Source: Parietichytrium sp. I65-24A (Eukaryota; Sar; Bigyra; Thraustochytrida; Thraustochytriidae). From it: a DNA stretch of 64,000 bases. The stretch lies in assembly GCA_012862575.1 (NCBI GenBank), contig BLSF01000025.1, positions 372,001-436,000 on the forward strand. Direction: 5' to 3'. Position 1 is the first letter of the stretch; every line of letters begins with the position of its first letter. Under the pieces are notes generated by a model. That model saw nothing but the letters and a program-made list of their open reading frames with translations. It did no database searches and had not been told where the DNA came from. The position numbers and the translations under genes are program-made. This document shows, one piece after another, positions 18,987 through 30,267 of the stretch.

Positions 18987-20474
18987 ATGGAAGATATCGA
19001 GGATCTTGTTGGCGAGCTTGGGCTTGAGGAAGATGGCGTGCGTTCTGCTAGAGAGCACGTAGTGAAGGTGCATCGGAGGCGCCAAGACCAAGACGAGCCG
19101 GAGGGAGAAATTAGCCAAGGCGATGTCCAGCTTCCTGGAAGAGCCAAGATCTGGAGCAAGACGTTCGGGTGCTCCCACAATGTCAGCGACGGGGAGTACA
19201 TGGAAGGTGCCTTACAATCCTACGGCTATATGCTGACGGAAAACAAAGACGAGGCAGACTTGTGGCTTATTAACAGTTGCACGGTCAAGGACCCAAGTCA
19301 AAGCGCATTTGTAAATTTGGTGTCTGTGGGGAAGGATCACGGGAAAGGTATTGTCGTAGCAGGTTGCGTTCCGCAGGCGGACAGGAAAATTAAAGAGCTT
19401 GCGGACGTGAGCATGGTTGGCGTCACGCAAATCGACAAAATTGTTGACGTTGTAGAAAAAACCTTGGAAGGCAACACCGTCCGCCTTCTGGCGAAAAAGT
19501 CGCTTCCAACATTAGACCTTCCAAAGGTGCGCAAGAACAAGCTCGTAGAGATCATCCCTCTGAGCACAGGCTGCCTTGGTAGCTGTACGTATTGCAAGAC
19601 CAAGCATGCAAGAGGTAAGCTTGGGAGTTACGATCCGGACGCTATTCAAAGCCGTGTCTCTGCAGTTCTCGACGAGAAGCCTGATCATGGCGCCCTTGTA
19701 CCGAAGGAGTTTTGGCTAGCTTCGGAGGACACTGGAGCCTATGGGAGAGATATTGGGACGGACATTGCCGCACTCATGTTCAAGCTCATTGGAACTCTGG
19801 AGACGAAGGGCGGGCCAGATACGATGTTGCGACTGGGTATGACCAACCCACCTTTTATTTTGGGTCTTTTGGATCGGATCGCGGAAGCTCTTAGGCATCC
19901 AAACGTTTTCAGGTTTCTTCACATCCCAGTTCAGTCCGGCAACAACAGTGTGCTCGAGGGTATGAATCGCGAGTACACTGTGGAGCAGTTCTGCCTGGTT
20001 GCCGATTACATGATCAAACATGTTCCAGGAATTACGCTGGCGACAGACATCATTTGCGGATTTCCTGGGGAAACCGAAGAGCAATTCGATGATACGATGC
20101 GTCTGGTTGAAAAGTACAAGTTCCCCATCCTCAATATTTCGCAGTTTTACCCTCGCCCTGGTACACCTGCCGCCAAAATGCCTCGCATTAATACTCAAGT
20201 TGTCAAAGAAAGGAGCCGCAAGCTCTCGAAGCTATTCGAATCCTACTTGCCGTATGAATCCCTCGTCGGTCAAACGCTGCCGTGCTGGGTTGCTGAGGAG
20301 GTGTCTAAAGATGGCAAACAGACTATTGCTCACTCTCAGTCGTACGTCAAAATTTGCTTGTCGCCAAGAAACGATGAGTTGAGAGGGAAGAAGATTTTGG
20401 TGAGGGTCACCGCGGCGTATAAATTCCACGTTGACGCAACTCTTGTGAGCGAAGAAGAAGACGGCAACGCTTAG
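18987..20474 (+). CDS. CDKAL1: CDKAL1-type threonylcarbamoyladenosine tRNA methylthiotransferase
   Basis: This is 495 residues from the ATG at 18987 (MEDIEDLVGELG); a TTG at 18969 is in frame but less likely. The N-terminal UPF0004 domain carries the three [4Fe-4S] Cys residues: Cys62 (KTFGCSHN), Cys98 (INSCTVKDPS) and Cys127 (VAGCVPQAD). The radical-SAM cluster motif is CLGSCTYC (Cys196, Cys200, Cys203). TDIICGFPGETEEQF and SQFYPRPGTPAAKM are typical of e-MtaB/CDKAL1. A C-terminal TRAM-like domain follows (LVRVTAAYKFHVDATLV). The enzyme converts t6A37 to ms2t6A37 in tRNA-Lys(UUU). Unlike the animal protein there is no C-terminal transmembrane anchor, so a cytosolic location is inferred. Confidence 0.95.
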   Translation: MEDIEDLVGELGLEEDGVRSAREHVVKVHRRRQDQDEPEGEISQGDVQLPGRAKIWSKTFGCSHNVSDGEYMEGALQSYGYMLTENKDEADLWLINSCTVKDPSQSAFVNLVSVGKDHGKGIVVAGCVPQADRKIKELADVSMVGVTQIDKIVDVVEKTLEGNTVRLLAKKSLPTLDLPKVRKNKLVEIIPLSTGCLGSCTYCKTKHARGKLGSYDPDAIQSRVSAVLDEKPDHGALVPKEFWLASEDTGAYGRDIGTDIAALMFKLIGTLETKGGPDTMLRLGMTNPPFILGLLDRIAEALRHPNVFRFLHIPVQSGNNSVLEGMNREYTVEQFCLVADYMIKHVPGITLATDIICGFPGETEEQFDDTMRLVEKYKFPILNISQFYPRPGTPAAKMPRINTQVVKERSRKLSKLFESYLPYESLVGQTLPCWVAEEVSKDGKQTIAHSQSYVKICLSPRNDELRGKKILVRVTAAYKFHVDATLVSEEEDGNA

Positions 20475-22133
20475 GTTCCAACATGTTGGCTGGAGCGACG
20501 TTCTTTGGTAAAGTTCCTCCAGGGCGAATCAAGTTGATGTTGTACGCTCCGCGGGGCACCTTTAAGCGGTGCAATCTACTGCAAGTCCGGGTTTGTTTCT
20601 AATACGCGGGTGGTACTGTACTCAGTACACATGTCACTTTGCGAGCTGTCCTTGTTTTCTGTCTCGCACCATCTCTCAAACATCCCAGTTTCGCATGATC
20701 AATGCCGACGCACACTCTTCCTGGACTCAATAGCATTTCTTGTAAAACTTGTTTGCCAGGTACATGCAAGTTCCTTCTGTGTAGCAGTAGGACATAGGAC
20801 TGCTTATGGAGTACTGTATGACTAACCCCTCTTGGGAATTGCTAATCTAAAATACTTTCTCATGGTTTGTAGAATCTTGTAACCCTGTCCTTTGTCTTAT
20901 AGGGAATCACCACTCTGTGATACCGGTAGCACCTCGAGGTGGTAAGTCTGCTGGACTCATTACCCCGATTCCAATTTAGGAACAATCACTTGCAGAGCCT
21001 CTGTTCAGTGAATGCGACGAATAACACGGGCAAGGAGGACCCAAGGCGTCATCGATAAAACTCGTCACGAGTCGCGAGCAAGGTGCCTACGCGCCCATCG
21101 CCCAGTGACGAGCACCTGGGACATGCCTAGCTGGCTAGAGCACCCAGATAGTGCGGAGGAGACCGTCCTGCTCGCTCTTAGTTAAGAGCCCAACAACCAA
21201 ATCACTATACCACCAATACCACCGATGGCTGTGACCATGTGACACATGGCTTTTAGCGTGTTGGCATAGTGAGTTAGTTGTCTAACTCACTGAGCAGTCT
21301 GCAGGTACTCACTCTCAGTACCGTTCGGAGTAGAGCAGTCGCTATACCCGTCAATAGGCCCGGCTATTGTCATCGTGCGTGCGCGGTGACAAGCAGTGGG
21401 GCATAAGTTAGTAAGGCATGGCAAGGCATGGCGGAGCAGACTGGAGAGAGAGAACTGCAAGTCAGGGATATGGTGCTATGGTAGTCGGTGGTTACACGGC
21501 TAGCGCCACAGCCACTCCTATGCCGCTCTCCTAGAATTCGTAATAATTCATTTAAATCGGCACTAGCGGCCGAGCTAGTCTTTCCATACTAGCCCCGGAT
21601 AATGGCTTGAGCAATAGCAGCTGCGTCTCCGGAAAACAGTAATGCAAACACACAAAAGGAAGAATCGGGAGAGGAAAAGAGTGAAAAGAGAGAGAGAGAG
21701 AGTAGAGAGTAGAGAGAGTAGAGAGAGACAGAGGAGCTAGTCTGTGTAGAGGGAATACAGTGAGTGCGTGCGTCGAAGTCCCAAGTTCTCCGTACTCGAC
21801 ACTCGAGTATACTCGTCGGGGGGCCACAGCCTGATAGTCAGATAGTCAGATAGCCGGATAGCCAAATAGTCAGATAGCCAGATAGCCAGATAGCGGGCGG
21901 GAGTGGAGGAGTAGCTGAGCAGGCGAGGGAGAGCAGCCGCTGGGCTCTAGAGAAAACAAGCGAAAGGTGAAAGGTGAAAGGTGAAGGTGAAAGGTGATCG
22001 GCCCGAGGATACCGAACAAGCGGGGCAGAGGGGAGTGCTTGAGCGGGATCAGCAGCGAGTACGCGCACTCCCAGCGGACCCGGAGTGGGCACCCGGGAAG
22101 CCTTCGGGCTCTTGCCGAGGTGGCTGTAAGCAT
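20475..22133. other. Long non-coding stretch with microrepeats before the BTB-WD40 gene
   Basis: About 1.66 kb without a supported gene. It contains the palindrome GTACTCAGTAC at 20618-20628, a short hairpin GCTCTTAGTTAAGAGC at about 21175-21190, GA-rich repeats at 21680-21730, an 8-bp tandem array at 21833-21893 and a 7-bp AAAGGTG array at about 21964-21996. The BTB-WD40 frame is open from a GTG at 21981, but no ATG occurs before 22134, so this end is taken as leader. Confidence 0.6.
21833..21893. repeat. GATAGTCA/GATAGCCA 8-bp tandem array
   Basis: About seven and a half copies of an 8-bp unit, GATAG(T/C)C(A/G), with few mismatches, sit roughly 240-300 bp upstream of the BTB-WD40 start. 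It is a minisatellite-like slippage product. Confidence 0.85.
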
Positions 22134-25016
22134 ATGTCCAATCAGCTGCGCCAGACTCCTTTACCGCTTGAATCTCGTGGAATGGAGTCCGAAAAGGCCG
22201 GCCCTATACTGCAAACCGGTCCGTCGGACATGGCCTACCCTTTGCAAGGCTCGCACGCATCCTATGGTGCGGGGGTGGGGACCAGGAATCAACAAGGCGG
22301 TATACCACAATCATCATCGTCCTCGTCATCAAATTTACATTCAAGTTCGGTCCACAGCAACGTTGGTCGTCTCGGCCCAACGAATCAGCAGCCATTCGGT
22401 AATTCCACCGTCCACTCAATACCCCGTCAAGTCCACCTAAACGCAATTGGAAACCAGAGCCCACATGCGGTCGGAGCGCAGATTCAGCAGTCTCAACGTC
22501 AAATTCAACTTCAACACCCTCACAACCCACATCACAGCGAAATTCATCGTCACCATCAACAGCAACATGCCACATCTTCTCACCAAAACGTCGGGAACTC
22601 CGCCGCACAAATGTATGGACCAGATGGTGTGCCCCCGCCGCATCCTCGAAGGTTGTCCCTGGGCGGAGGGGATCTGCTGGACTTTGACGAGTTTCTTGGC
22701 GCTGTGCCTGCCGACCCTATACCTGCCTATTCTTTGTATTCTTCTTCCCACGGGCATCACGGTGGGGACTATGGCAGTGGTGGGGACGACCTAGATGCGG
22801 CGCAAGCCAGCGAATCTGGCTTTGTGTTCAAGATGGAGAGAAATGGAGTGATCCTCGCACCCAATCATGGCTTTCACACCTTGACAACCCAGGAACATTG
22901 CCTCGTCATGGCGCAACAGCTGCTCGAAATGTCTTGTAAAAATGAGTTTTGCGACTTGGACGTGATTTTGTCCGGACCAGGTGCTCGCAGGAGTGCGGTA
23001 TTGCATATGCACCTTTCACATGCCTGTGCAGCTTCCCCGACAATCCGCTTACTTGTTTCGCGGCATCGCCGTAGTGAACTCGGGAAAAGGAAACGCGGGG
23101 ACCAACTAGACCAACAAAATTCGCCATCGGGGCACTCGCTGGGTGGGGACACTGACTCTTATGAATCATCGGCTCCTAATGTCATAAGTGCAAAAGGAGA
23201 CGACGACAAGTTGCCGAGTAGCTCTGAGTTTTTGAGCACAAAGAGGAGCAAAATTGAAGTCTCCTCCTCTACCTCCGAAAAAGCGCTTGTGAATTCCCAA
23301 TCGCCTTCGCCGGTGCATGGGCAAGCCCTCTCTCAGAGCTCTTTGACGTCGCCGTCGTCCTCGAAAGGCCAAAGTCAGTCTACCCTGAGCGAAAAAAATC
23401 AGAGCATCTTGAGTTCTGCTCGTGTGACTAGCCAAACGGAAAGAGGCTTCTCCAGAACTGTGATTGAGCTCAACTATGGAGAAATCGACTTGCCAACACT
23501 GGAGACTGTTCGCTTGTACATTTACACAGGAATACTGCAACTGCGCCCCAAGTCGGTGTTCAAGGTGCTTGATTGCGCTTCTTTGTTTGATATCAAGCCA
23601 CTAGTGCACTTGGTTCTTGAGTACGTGGAGTCTAATATTTCAGATGAAAACATGGCGGAGATTCTGCGAATAGCGCGAGAGCATTCCCTCGTATCGTTGT
23701 ATGAGAGCGCCGTTCAGTACATTTGTAATCATTTTGACTCTTTCACGGCCACCGAGAGCTGGAGGACAATCCCTAGCGGTGTCGTGGCGGACATTGCGAA
23801 ACGGGACAGCCTTCGCACCGAGAACGAGATGAATGTGTTTCACGCCCTCTCTTCCTGGTCAAATGCTGATCCAACAAACAGGTATGAGACGTTTTTAAAC
23901 TTGGTGTGCACCGATCTGCGTCTATCCAATATGAGCCGCACGGAGCTGATGGAGTTGAGTAAGCACGACGTTTGCACCTCTTCGAAGGCAGTCCGAAAGG
24001 CTCTCTTCAACGAGGCAAATAGCCGTGTCAAAAGCGGTGGGACGAGCCAGACCGGAAGGTTACGCTTATATGGCCCTTCGGACGCTGTTGCGCACATTGG
24101 CGACGTCGCGGAGAGCCACGACTTGGAGTCGTCGCGACATATGCATGTGTCTCATTGCGAGAAAACGATTGCCGGGCATAGCCCCGTATGCGGACTGGCG
24201 GTAGTCGGTAAATACGTGGTCACCGCCTCAGCCGACTCGAAGCTCAGGGTATACAATTCAGAGAACGATTGGAACTGTGAACGGGTGTTGGAAGCGCACA
24301 CCCGAGCAGTGGTTGCCTTTAAGGTTTTCGATGGCAAGCTGTTTTCGGCCTCACCGGCGCCGGATAAAACGATACGGGTTTGGTCGACCAAAACTTGGAA
24401 TTGTATTCGGACTCTGCATTCCGGCAAGTCCGTTTGCTCCATGACAGTTGTGAACAATAAGTTGATCGCAGGAACAGATGATGGGCTTTTGAAGTCTTGG
24501 AGTGTCGAGGGATGGGGCCTCCTAAGAACTGTACCAGCGCATCAGCACATGATTTGGGCTCTTGCTCAGTATGGGCAAAGCACCCTCATCAGCGGTTCCT
24601 CCGATACGTCTATCAAGATTTGGAACGTAAACCGGAACGAGTTTACTCTTGAGAGGACGCTTAAAGCACATGACGATGAAGTTCAAGCTCTTGCTGTGGA
24701 TTCGCGGCGACACTGGCTTTTCTCCGGGTCGGACGATGGACGTATAAACATTCACGACTGTAAGACATGGACACTGCTCCGCACTCTGTGCTGGCAAGGC
24801 CGCCCTGTAATATGCCTTTTAAATTTTGGAAATGGCATTGCTGCTGGACTGGGAAATGGTTATGTTGTACTTTGGGATAAGCACACCATTCTTTCCCATG
24901 ATGAGTGTGCGGTAACGTTGACAGAGCACAAGTCGTGTGTTATGGCTCTTGCGAGCATGGACGATAAGCTGCTCTCGGCTAGCTATGATAGAACTGTGAA
25001 AGTGTGGGGACTTTAG
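22134..25016 (+). CDS. BTB-BACK-WD40 repeat protein
   Basis: This is 960 residues from the ATG at 22134 (MSNQLRQTPLPLE). The first 250 residues are low-complexity (Ser runs, then His/Gln-rich). A BTB domain begins at about residue 259 (KNEFCDLDVILSG), is interrupted at about 305-437 by a Ser-rich segment with the basic clusters GKRKRGD and TKRSK, and resumes at about 438 (TVIELNYGEIDLPTLE). A BACK-like helical domain follows (ENEMNVFHALSSWSNADP). Seven WD40 blades fill about 675-960 (VVTASADSKLRVYN, FSASPAPDKTIRVW, ISGSSDTSIKIWN, FSGSDDGRINIHD, LSASYDRTVKVWG). BTB-BACK proteins typically recruit Cullin-3, and the WD40 propeller would be the substrate-binding part in place of the usual Kelch, so a CRL3 adaptor is inferred. 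The basic clusters suggest nuclear entry. Confidence 0.88.
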   Translation: MSNQLRQTPLPLESRGMESEKAGPILQTGPSDMAYPLQGSHASYGAGVGTRNQQGGIPQSSSSSSSNLHSSSVHSNVGRLGPTNQQPFGNSTVHSIPRQVHLNAIGNQSPHAVGAQIQQSQRQIQLQHPHNPHHSEIHRHHQQQHATSSHQNVGNSAAQMYGPDGVPPPHPRRLSLGGGDLLDFDEFLGAVPADPIPAYSLYSSSHGHHGGDYGSGGDDLDAAQASESGFVFKMERNGVILAPNHGFHTLTTQEHCLVMAQQLLEMSCKNEFCDLDVILSGPGARRSAVLHMHLSHACAASPTIRLLVSRHRRSELGKRKRGDQLDQQNSPSGHSLGGDTDSYESSAPNVISAKGDDDKLPSSSEFLSTKRSKIEVSSSTSEKALVNSQSPSPVHGQALSQSSLTSPSSSKGQSQSTLSEKNQSILSSARVTSQTERGFSRTVIELNYGEIDLPTLETVRLYIYTGILQLRPKSVFKVLDCASLFDIKPLVHLVLEYVESNISDENMAEILRIAREHSLVSLYESAVQYICNHFDSFTATESWRTIPSGVVADIAKRDSLRTENEMNVFHALSSWSNADPTNRYETFLNLVCTDLRLSNMSRTELMELSKHDVCTSSKAVRKALFNEANSRVKSGGTSQTGRLRLYGPSDAVAHIGDVAESHDLESSRHMHVSHCEKTIAGHSPVCGLAVVGKYVVTASADSKLRVYNSENDWNCERVLEAHTRAVVAFKVFDGKLFSASPAPDKTIRVWSTKTWNCIRTLHSGKSVCSMTVVNNKLIAGTDDGLLKSWSVEGWGLLRTVPAHQHMIWALAQYGQSTLISGSSDTSIKIWNVNRNEFTLERTLKAHDDEVQALAVDSRRHWLFSGSDDGRINIHDCKTWTLLRTLCWQGRPVICLLNFGNGIAAGLGNGYVVLWDKHTILSHDECAVTLTEHKSCVMALASMDDKLLSASYDRTVKVWGL

Positions 25017-25323
25017 GCGAGCCCTGGTGTTTCTCTGGTGTATCTCCGTTGTTGTCGTTTTGTTATTATAATAATCGCGTTGTTCCACAATTGTCTACTT
25101 GACTGTTCATCCATTTTTACCAACGCACAGTTTATTGAGGCCGAGCAACTATTCAGTTCTCACTTTGTGTGTTCTGCTTCTTCTGACTTCAACGTGCGAA
25201 ATGCTCGAAATCATACTCGCAATAGCTTGCGCCAAGTGAACGTAAGAGGAAGGACGTGTACTTGACTTATCACTTTAGTGTTGAGAAAAAAAAAGATATG
25301 AAAGCGAATAGCCACTTGTATTA
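25017..25323. other. Convergent intergenic region
   Basis: About 300 bp between the BTB-WD40 and SLC37-type stop codons. It is A/T-rich, with an A-run near 25286-25294. No gene is seen. Confidence 0.6.
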
Positions 25324-27225
25324 TTAGCAAAAGAGCTTTCGACACTCTCGCCACACCAGTCGGATGAGCATTACGGCACTGAGAGCGTTCGCAACCATGA
25401 GAAAAGACCATACCTCAGACCAGCTGCTGGAGGAGATATAACCCAGCACTACACCCTGAATTATTGCCCCGAAAGATCCTGTCCCGTCGATGATGCCTGT
25501 AACGAGAGAAAGCAGTCGGTCGTTCCCTTGTACCTGAGTTCCAAGATCAGCAGCAACGGCAGTGGTGATCAATGCGTAAGGCGCATTGATAAAGAACCCG
25601 ACCAGCATCATGAGCCAAATATTTGGACCAATTTGGTTTCCAATCGAATTCGTCCATGAGTAGTACAAAGCCATTACCGGAACCCCAATTACCTGAAAGG
25701 CAAAAGCAACAACTCCGCGAGCTTTCAGTCTGTCCGACAAAACCCCAGCAGCAATGCCGCCCAGTACGCCGCCAACATCGAAGAAGCTACACAAGTACCC
25801 TGCTTTCTCGGCAGTGAACCCCAAGCTTCCAAGATAATATGGGCCCCAGTAAAGTAAACTATACGCACACATTTTAGAAAACAAAAGCGATACAGAGAAG
25901 GGCAGCAAGCCCGGAATGCGCAGAGCATAGCACACCGTCGCGCCGAACGATGACTTGCTCTCCGCTGCCGGTTCTCCGGGTGTCTGATCCAAAGCGCCAT
26001 CCGCTGGAGAGGTTAGTAAGGGTGTTTCGTTATCTTCACCGGGACTGAGCATCCGCCCCGACTGGGTTGAAAGAACGGAATCTAGCCCTCCGCGCTCATG
26101 AGCATCTTGATACTCTATCGATGTCACTGATTCGTGATCGCTCTCATAGTCGTCAACAATCAAGTACCCGTCACGCATCTTTAATCCGATGTGCTCAGGG
26201 CTCGGAACCAAGAATGCAAAAACCACAAGAGCGCTGAGAAACATGATTACTCCCGGAATGACATAGCCCAAGGGCCAATCCTCATGATGCATTCCAACGC
26301 CGACTGAAGCCGCAGTTATTACTGATCCCAATATGTTTCCCAACGAAGTATGCGCATTCCAAACTCCCATGACAAAGCCTCGACTGCCGTGCCCAAACCA
26401 CGAGCCCATCACCGACACAACGCTAGGCCACCCGACGGATTGGAAAAGACCAAACAAAGCGTTCACGGTGCCAAAATAGACCAGGGAGTGAATCTCCCAT
26501 ACATACGCAAGCCCCATCAGAAACATACAGAGTGAAGAACCAAGCATACCAATGACTAGGAAAATGCGCAGGTTGACACGATCTCCAAGATATCCGGAGA
26601 CAAAGAGGCCAACGGTATAAAAGCTGAGAAAAATAGAATCCATGATCCCGAGGAGCACGCTACCGTCCGTCATATCTGGTTTCGCTTTCACGCCTTCGTC
26701 GATAACGAGTTTTCCATCTTCAAGCTTTCGCCAAAAGATACTGTCCGCGGATTTGCTAGCAGGTGTCCTCGCCGGAAGTAGGCCATTTGAATTTTGAACG
26801 AACATGACTTCAGAATTCTGTTCTCCGCAAGTATTTGAGATCGTCCAGCACCGAGGAAGTGAACACCACTCAAGAGCGATAGGTCTTTGACGGCTTAATC
26901 TATGGCATTGCCCAAAACTGTACTCTGCGCAGATGTCGTCAGATCCCCAAGCGGTGCAGCGATATTTCCCAGAAGCCTCTCTGGCGCCAGTAATGACAAT
27001 GCCTGCATGGGATACTTTTCTTGGCACCAAGTCCTCGTTGAACGGGGCCCAACCCGGATTGACGTTCTCGTCATATGAGCTATTGCCAGTTGCCGAAAGC
27101 GGATGTAGGACGCTTTTCGTCACACTTGGTACCTTTCTCGTGAGGTGAAAGCAGCAGTACGTCAAGAAGGTCAGCGCAAACGCCCTGACGCGATGCCGGC
27201 GAAGAAGGCTGTGGTTGGTAAGCAT
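25324..27225 (-). CDS. SLC37-type sugar-phosphate/phosphate exchanger (major facilitator superfamily)
   Basis: This is 633 residues with about 12 membrane helices. The ATG is at 27225. The N-terminus FALTFLTYCCFHLTRKVPSV matches the first helix of SLC37/GlpT-type organophosphate antiporters. The MFS motif A occurs as SGYLGDRVNLR, and VGWPSVVSVMGSWFG and GFVMGVWNAHTSLGN match the SLC37 helices 4-5 region. A large insertion (about residues 42-175) between helix 1 and helix 2 and an acidic central loop (about 345-430) lengthen it beyond the usual 500-550. Family members exchange glucose-6-phosphate or glycerol-3-phosphate for phosphate across the ER or another internal membrane; the substrate here cannot be read from the sequence. 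Confidence 0.9.
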   Translation of the reverse strand: MLTNHSLLRRHRVRAFALTFLTYCCFHLTRKVPSVTKSVLHPLSATGNSSYDENVNPGWAPFNEDLVPRKVSHAGIVITGAREASGKYRCTAWGSDDICAEYSFGQCHRLSRQRPIALEWCSLPRCWTISNTCGEQNSEVMFVQNSNGLLPARTPASKSADSIFWRKLEDGKLVIDEGVKAKPDMTDGSVLLGIMDSIFLSFYTVGLFVSGYLGDRVNLRIFLVIGMLGSSLCMFLMGLAYVWEIHSLVYFGTVNALFGLFQSVGWPSVVSVMGSWFGHGSRGFVMGVWNAHTSLGNILGSVITAASVGVGMHHEDWPLGYVIPGVIMFLSALVVFAFLVPSPEHIGLKMRDGYLIVDDYESDHESVTSIEYQDAHERGGLDSVLSTQSGRMLSPGEDNETPLLTSPADGALDQTPGEPAAESKSSFGATVCYALRIPGLLPFSVSLLFSKMCAYSLLYWGPYYLGSLGFTAEKAGYLCSFFDVGGVLGGIAAGVLSDRLKARGVVAFAFQVIGVPVMALYYSWTNSIGNQIGPNIWLMMLVGFFINAPYALITTAVAADLGTQVQGNDRLLSLVTGIIDGTGSFGAIIQGVVLGYISSSSWSEVWSFLMVANALSAVMLIRLVWRECRKLFC

Positions 27226-30200
27226 TTCACCGAGGCTCGGCTCAGCCGCGGGAGTGGCACTGGCAAGCGTGAAGCGAGTTCCGAGTCGGTCTGCCGCAGA
27301 GCGTGCTTGCAGTCAGCACTGTACTAGCTAGCACACAGCCCGTCACGAGCGTATGTACGTTTCTCGCTTCTAGTCCCCGGGCCTACCTTGCCCACCTCGA
27401 TTCAGATCTTGTTTGCTACCTCTGGCCGACACACCTACGTAGTACGTACGCAGCAGCTACTACCGTGGAGACCATAAGACAATTCTCGAGCCATGAGGCT
27501 TTCACTTTATCTTTCTCAAAATCCATTCTCAATTTTCTTTGAGGATGAAGAACCGAGCCATAAAGCATTGAAATGAGTTTCACACCAAGTTGTTCAAGAC
27601 ATCAACTATGGCCGTGTGACCATGAATGTGGTGAGTGTGGTCGCTGTAGCTCCGGCCAAGGCATTTTACAAAACTGGAGGGGGCGAGACCAATCCTTGAG
27701 TAGATAATTTATCTCTGCGCCGCACGGAGACAATAGGATATCCGAAAGAGGCTTTTACGAGGAAACACTCATTTCGTCAGGGGTTATATCGATATGCTCG
27801 CCAGTGCTTGCTGGTTTATCGAAAATCTCCCGAAAACGACTGCGATTACACCAGGATTGAAGATTTCCGGAGGTTGAAGAAAAAAGATATGGACTCATAT
27901 CCACTCCATGGTTAAAAGATGGTTCAGTCAACTCAGCGCTTGCTTGTAGTGAATATCTTTATGATCTTTACACAAAAGACAAAGAGAGAGCTTGGAGAGG
28001 CTTCAAGAACCCATTTTGAGAAGCGAATTGCTCTAAAAATGGAGCTTTGAGCTTTGAAAGTCTTGTTCTAAAATAACTCCTCATCGAGAAAATCGCCTAG
28101 TACTAAACCGCATGTCGAAGTGCGTTTTGGCACGTTCTTGCAAAATTGCGGAGCTCTTAGAGATTTCAAAAGGTATTGTTTTGATTGACTGTGATATGAG
28201 ATCATCCTGATAAGACGTGGAACGTCATCGTTTCTTGTCGGAAGGGTCGTTGGAGAGCTGATACTACCAAGTACTGAGTACCGGCCCACGTTGTCCCACG
28301 TTGCTATTTCCTACTATCAGCGATAGATCGGGTGAACGAGTTGAAAGGGAAAGACAGTGACGTTGGGAAAAGGCTAAACTTCAACTTGAAGAATAAGCGC
28401 AGATTATGATTTATTCCTTTCAAGTTGAAAGCTAAACTCGGATCGAATTTGAGCAAGCTGCGCCAAACCAGATGCAGGACTTCTAGTGCAAGAGAGGTCC
28501 ATTTGACGTGTGACCCATTGCGAAGTGCTCTATCGGACAGAATTCCGGCGTACTAAATGGAGTACAGGGGACTCTGACTTCGGGCCATGTATCTCAAATG
28601 GTTACAGTGTACTCTATGAGTCTCTTCCAAGTAGCATTTGAACTTTGCTCCTACGTTTTCAGCGGTCCCACTTTCAAGCCAGAGGCCACCCTTCCGAGTG
28701 GACAAGGACTTGATGGCGGCAAGCCGGTGTCGGTCTCTTTTGCAGCTTCCGAGCCTTGCCTTTGACTTCCAATGTGTGAGGTTGGATTAGTAGTGTCGGA
28801 GGCGGGAGGCTGCGGCCACCGCGCCACTTGGGTTGAACGGATAGAACGCTACCCGTAAGATGCGTCAAGGAAGTAAATAGTGCCTCGCAATCAGCCTGAC
28901 CGGTACACTCTGTCTGCGCAGGGAATTTGCCCGAGTTATTCTTCAACGCCAACCAACATATACAATACTATCTCATGGAGAGTGTAAGCGTGAGATTTCC
29001 ATCACCAAAGTATTTTAAAATTCGCAACCGCGAGAGGAAGGTGGTGTCGTTGTTAGCTGAGAGAATCCGAAACTTCGTATTCCGCATGTGGCATAATCTT
29101 GTGGCCCGCTCGTATTTGATTGCACTCCTTCATTCCGCTAGAATGGATAGAATGGGGCAAAATGAAACGATGCTTCTCGGTAAGATGCAAATGGGATTCG
29201 TACGCTTTTCGACTGTTTCGAAACTCGTTTGCTGTACACTGGGTTCTCTATACTGGTTCATAAATTCCTGAGCTGCTAAATTCACCTGGTGCAATGCGTC
29301 TGGACGATTTGTGCGCAAAGCACAACTCTTCGCTTGTTATACATCTTATGAAATATTAATTTTAACTTTGACAATTTTGTCGTTCATTGTGCAGAAGCGC
29401 AAAAATAGAATAAAAAAAAATAGAAATTTGTGCATGCATGAATTCTTCTATCTCACAGTATCTCGCAGTGTTCAGTTTTTCTGTTCTGATTGTGAGTTCT
29501 AATTTGAGCTGGGGGATTTGAGCTAGTCAGACTCAGACCTCCCTTATTGACAGTATGTCCGTTTGACAGTAAGAATGCTCTAGTAGTCATTCACTTTGCC
29601 CCTTCACACCCCATAACCCAGGCAATCTCGTTGCGTGGGCCTGTTTGTCCTATTCAGGGAACTTTGCGGACAGAGCTCCAACAGAAGCGAGCGATAGAGA
29701 GCAGCGGTCGACTCTGCCACAGTGGGATGACAAATTTCTGCCGCCATTCAAAGCATGCAACAATGACTTCTCCCGAATGAAAGCAACCGACCGAAGAGGC
29801 AGTAGAGGCTTCTGAGAAGAGGAGCCGAACGAACGAGTCCGGCAATCGCGTTTCATTGACAGTCGTCAGCAAACGGTAAGTAGTACGCCATACCCACTAC
29901 TACCTTCAGGTGGATTTGAGCATGTTGGAGAGAGGCTTGAAAAGCCCGAAGCTTTCCAAGATGTCTTTGTCTTCTCAACGGAATCATTTCGAGGAAGAGA
30001 TGAGCGAAAGATTGTTTCCTTCCCCACGTTGACGGTGATGAGGGGAACATATCAACTGTGATCGACAGAGGCAAGTTGAAAAGGCAATACTGTGTACTAG
30101 GCAACACCCAAAAATGTTGGGCAAAGCCTTCAATCTGTAGAACCCTAACACTGGGCAAGAGCAAGCTTTCAAACAGCAAGAGCTTGCTGAGCGCGCGGGC

Positions 30201-30267
30201 ACCTGGCACGGTGAGAAACTTTGTGTGCACAAGCTGGGTTCGTGCGGGTCTGCTTTGATTGCCAGCC
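27226..30267. other. 3-kb gene-poor stretch
   Basis: I find no gene I can support. The longest frames (28975-29271 plus strand, about 98 codons from ATG; 29853-30269 minus strand, 138 codons) have no recognisable product. The palindrome GTACTGAGTAC lies at 28271-28281 and CTAGCTAG at 27324-27331. The right end is the leader of the seven-helix protein. Confidence 0.5.

Noticed and set aside
21120-21215. tRNA-like D-arm phrase (TAGCTGGCTAGAGC) and anticodon-like hairpin
   Set aside because: No T-arm GGTTCRA box at the right distance on either strand and no acceptor stem pairing.
28975-29271. 98-codon plus-strand frame starting MESVSVRFPS
   Set aside because: Basic composition without a known domain, and no neighbouring exon seen.
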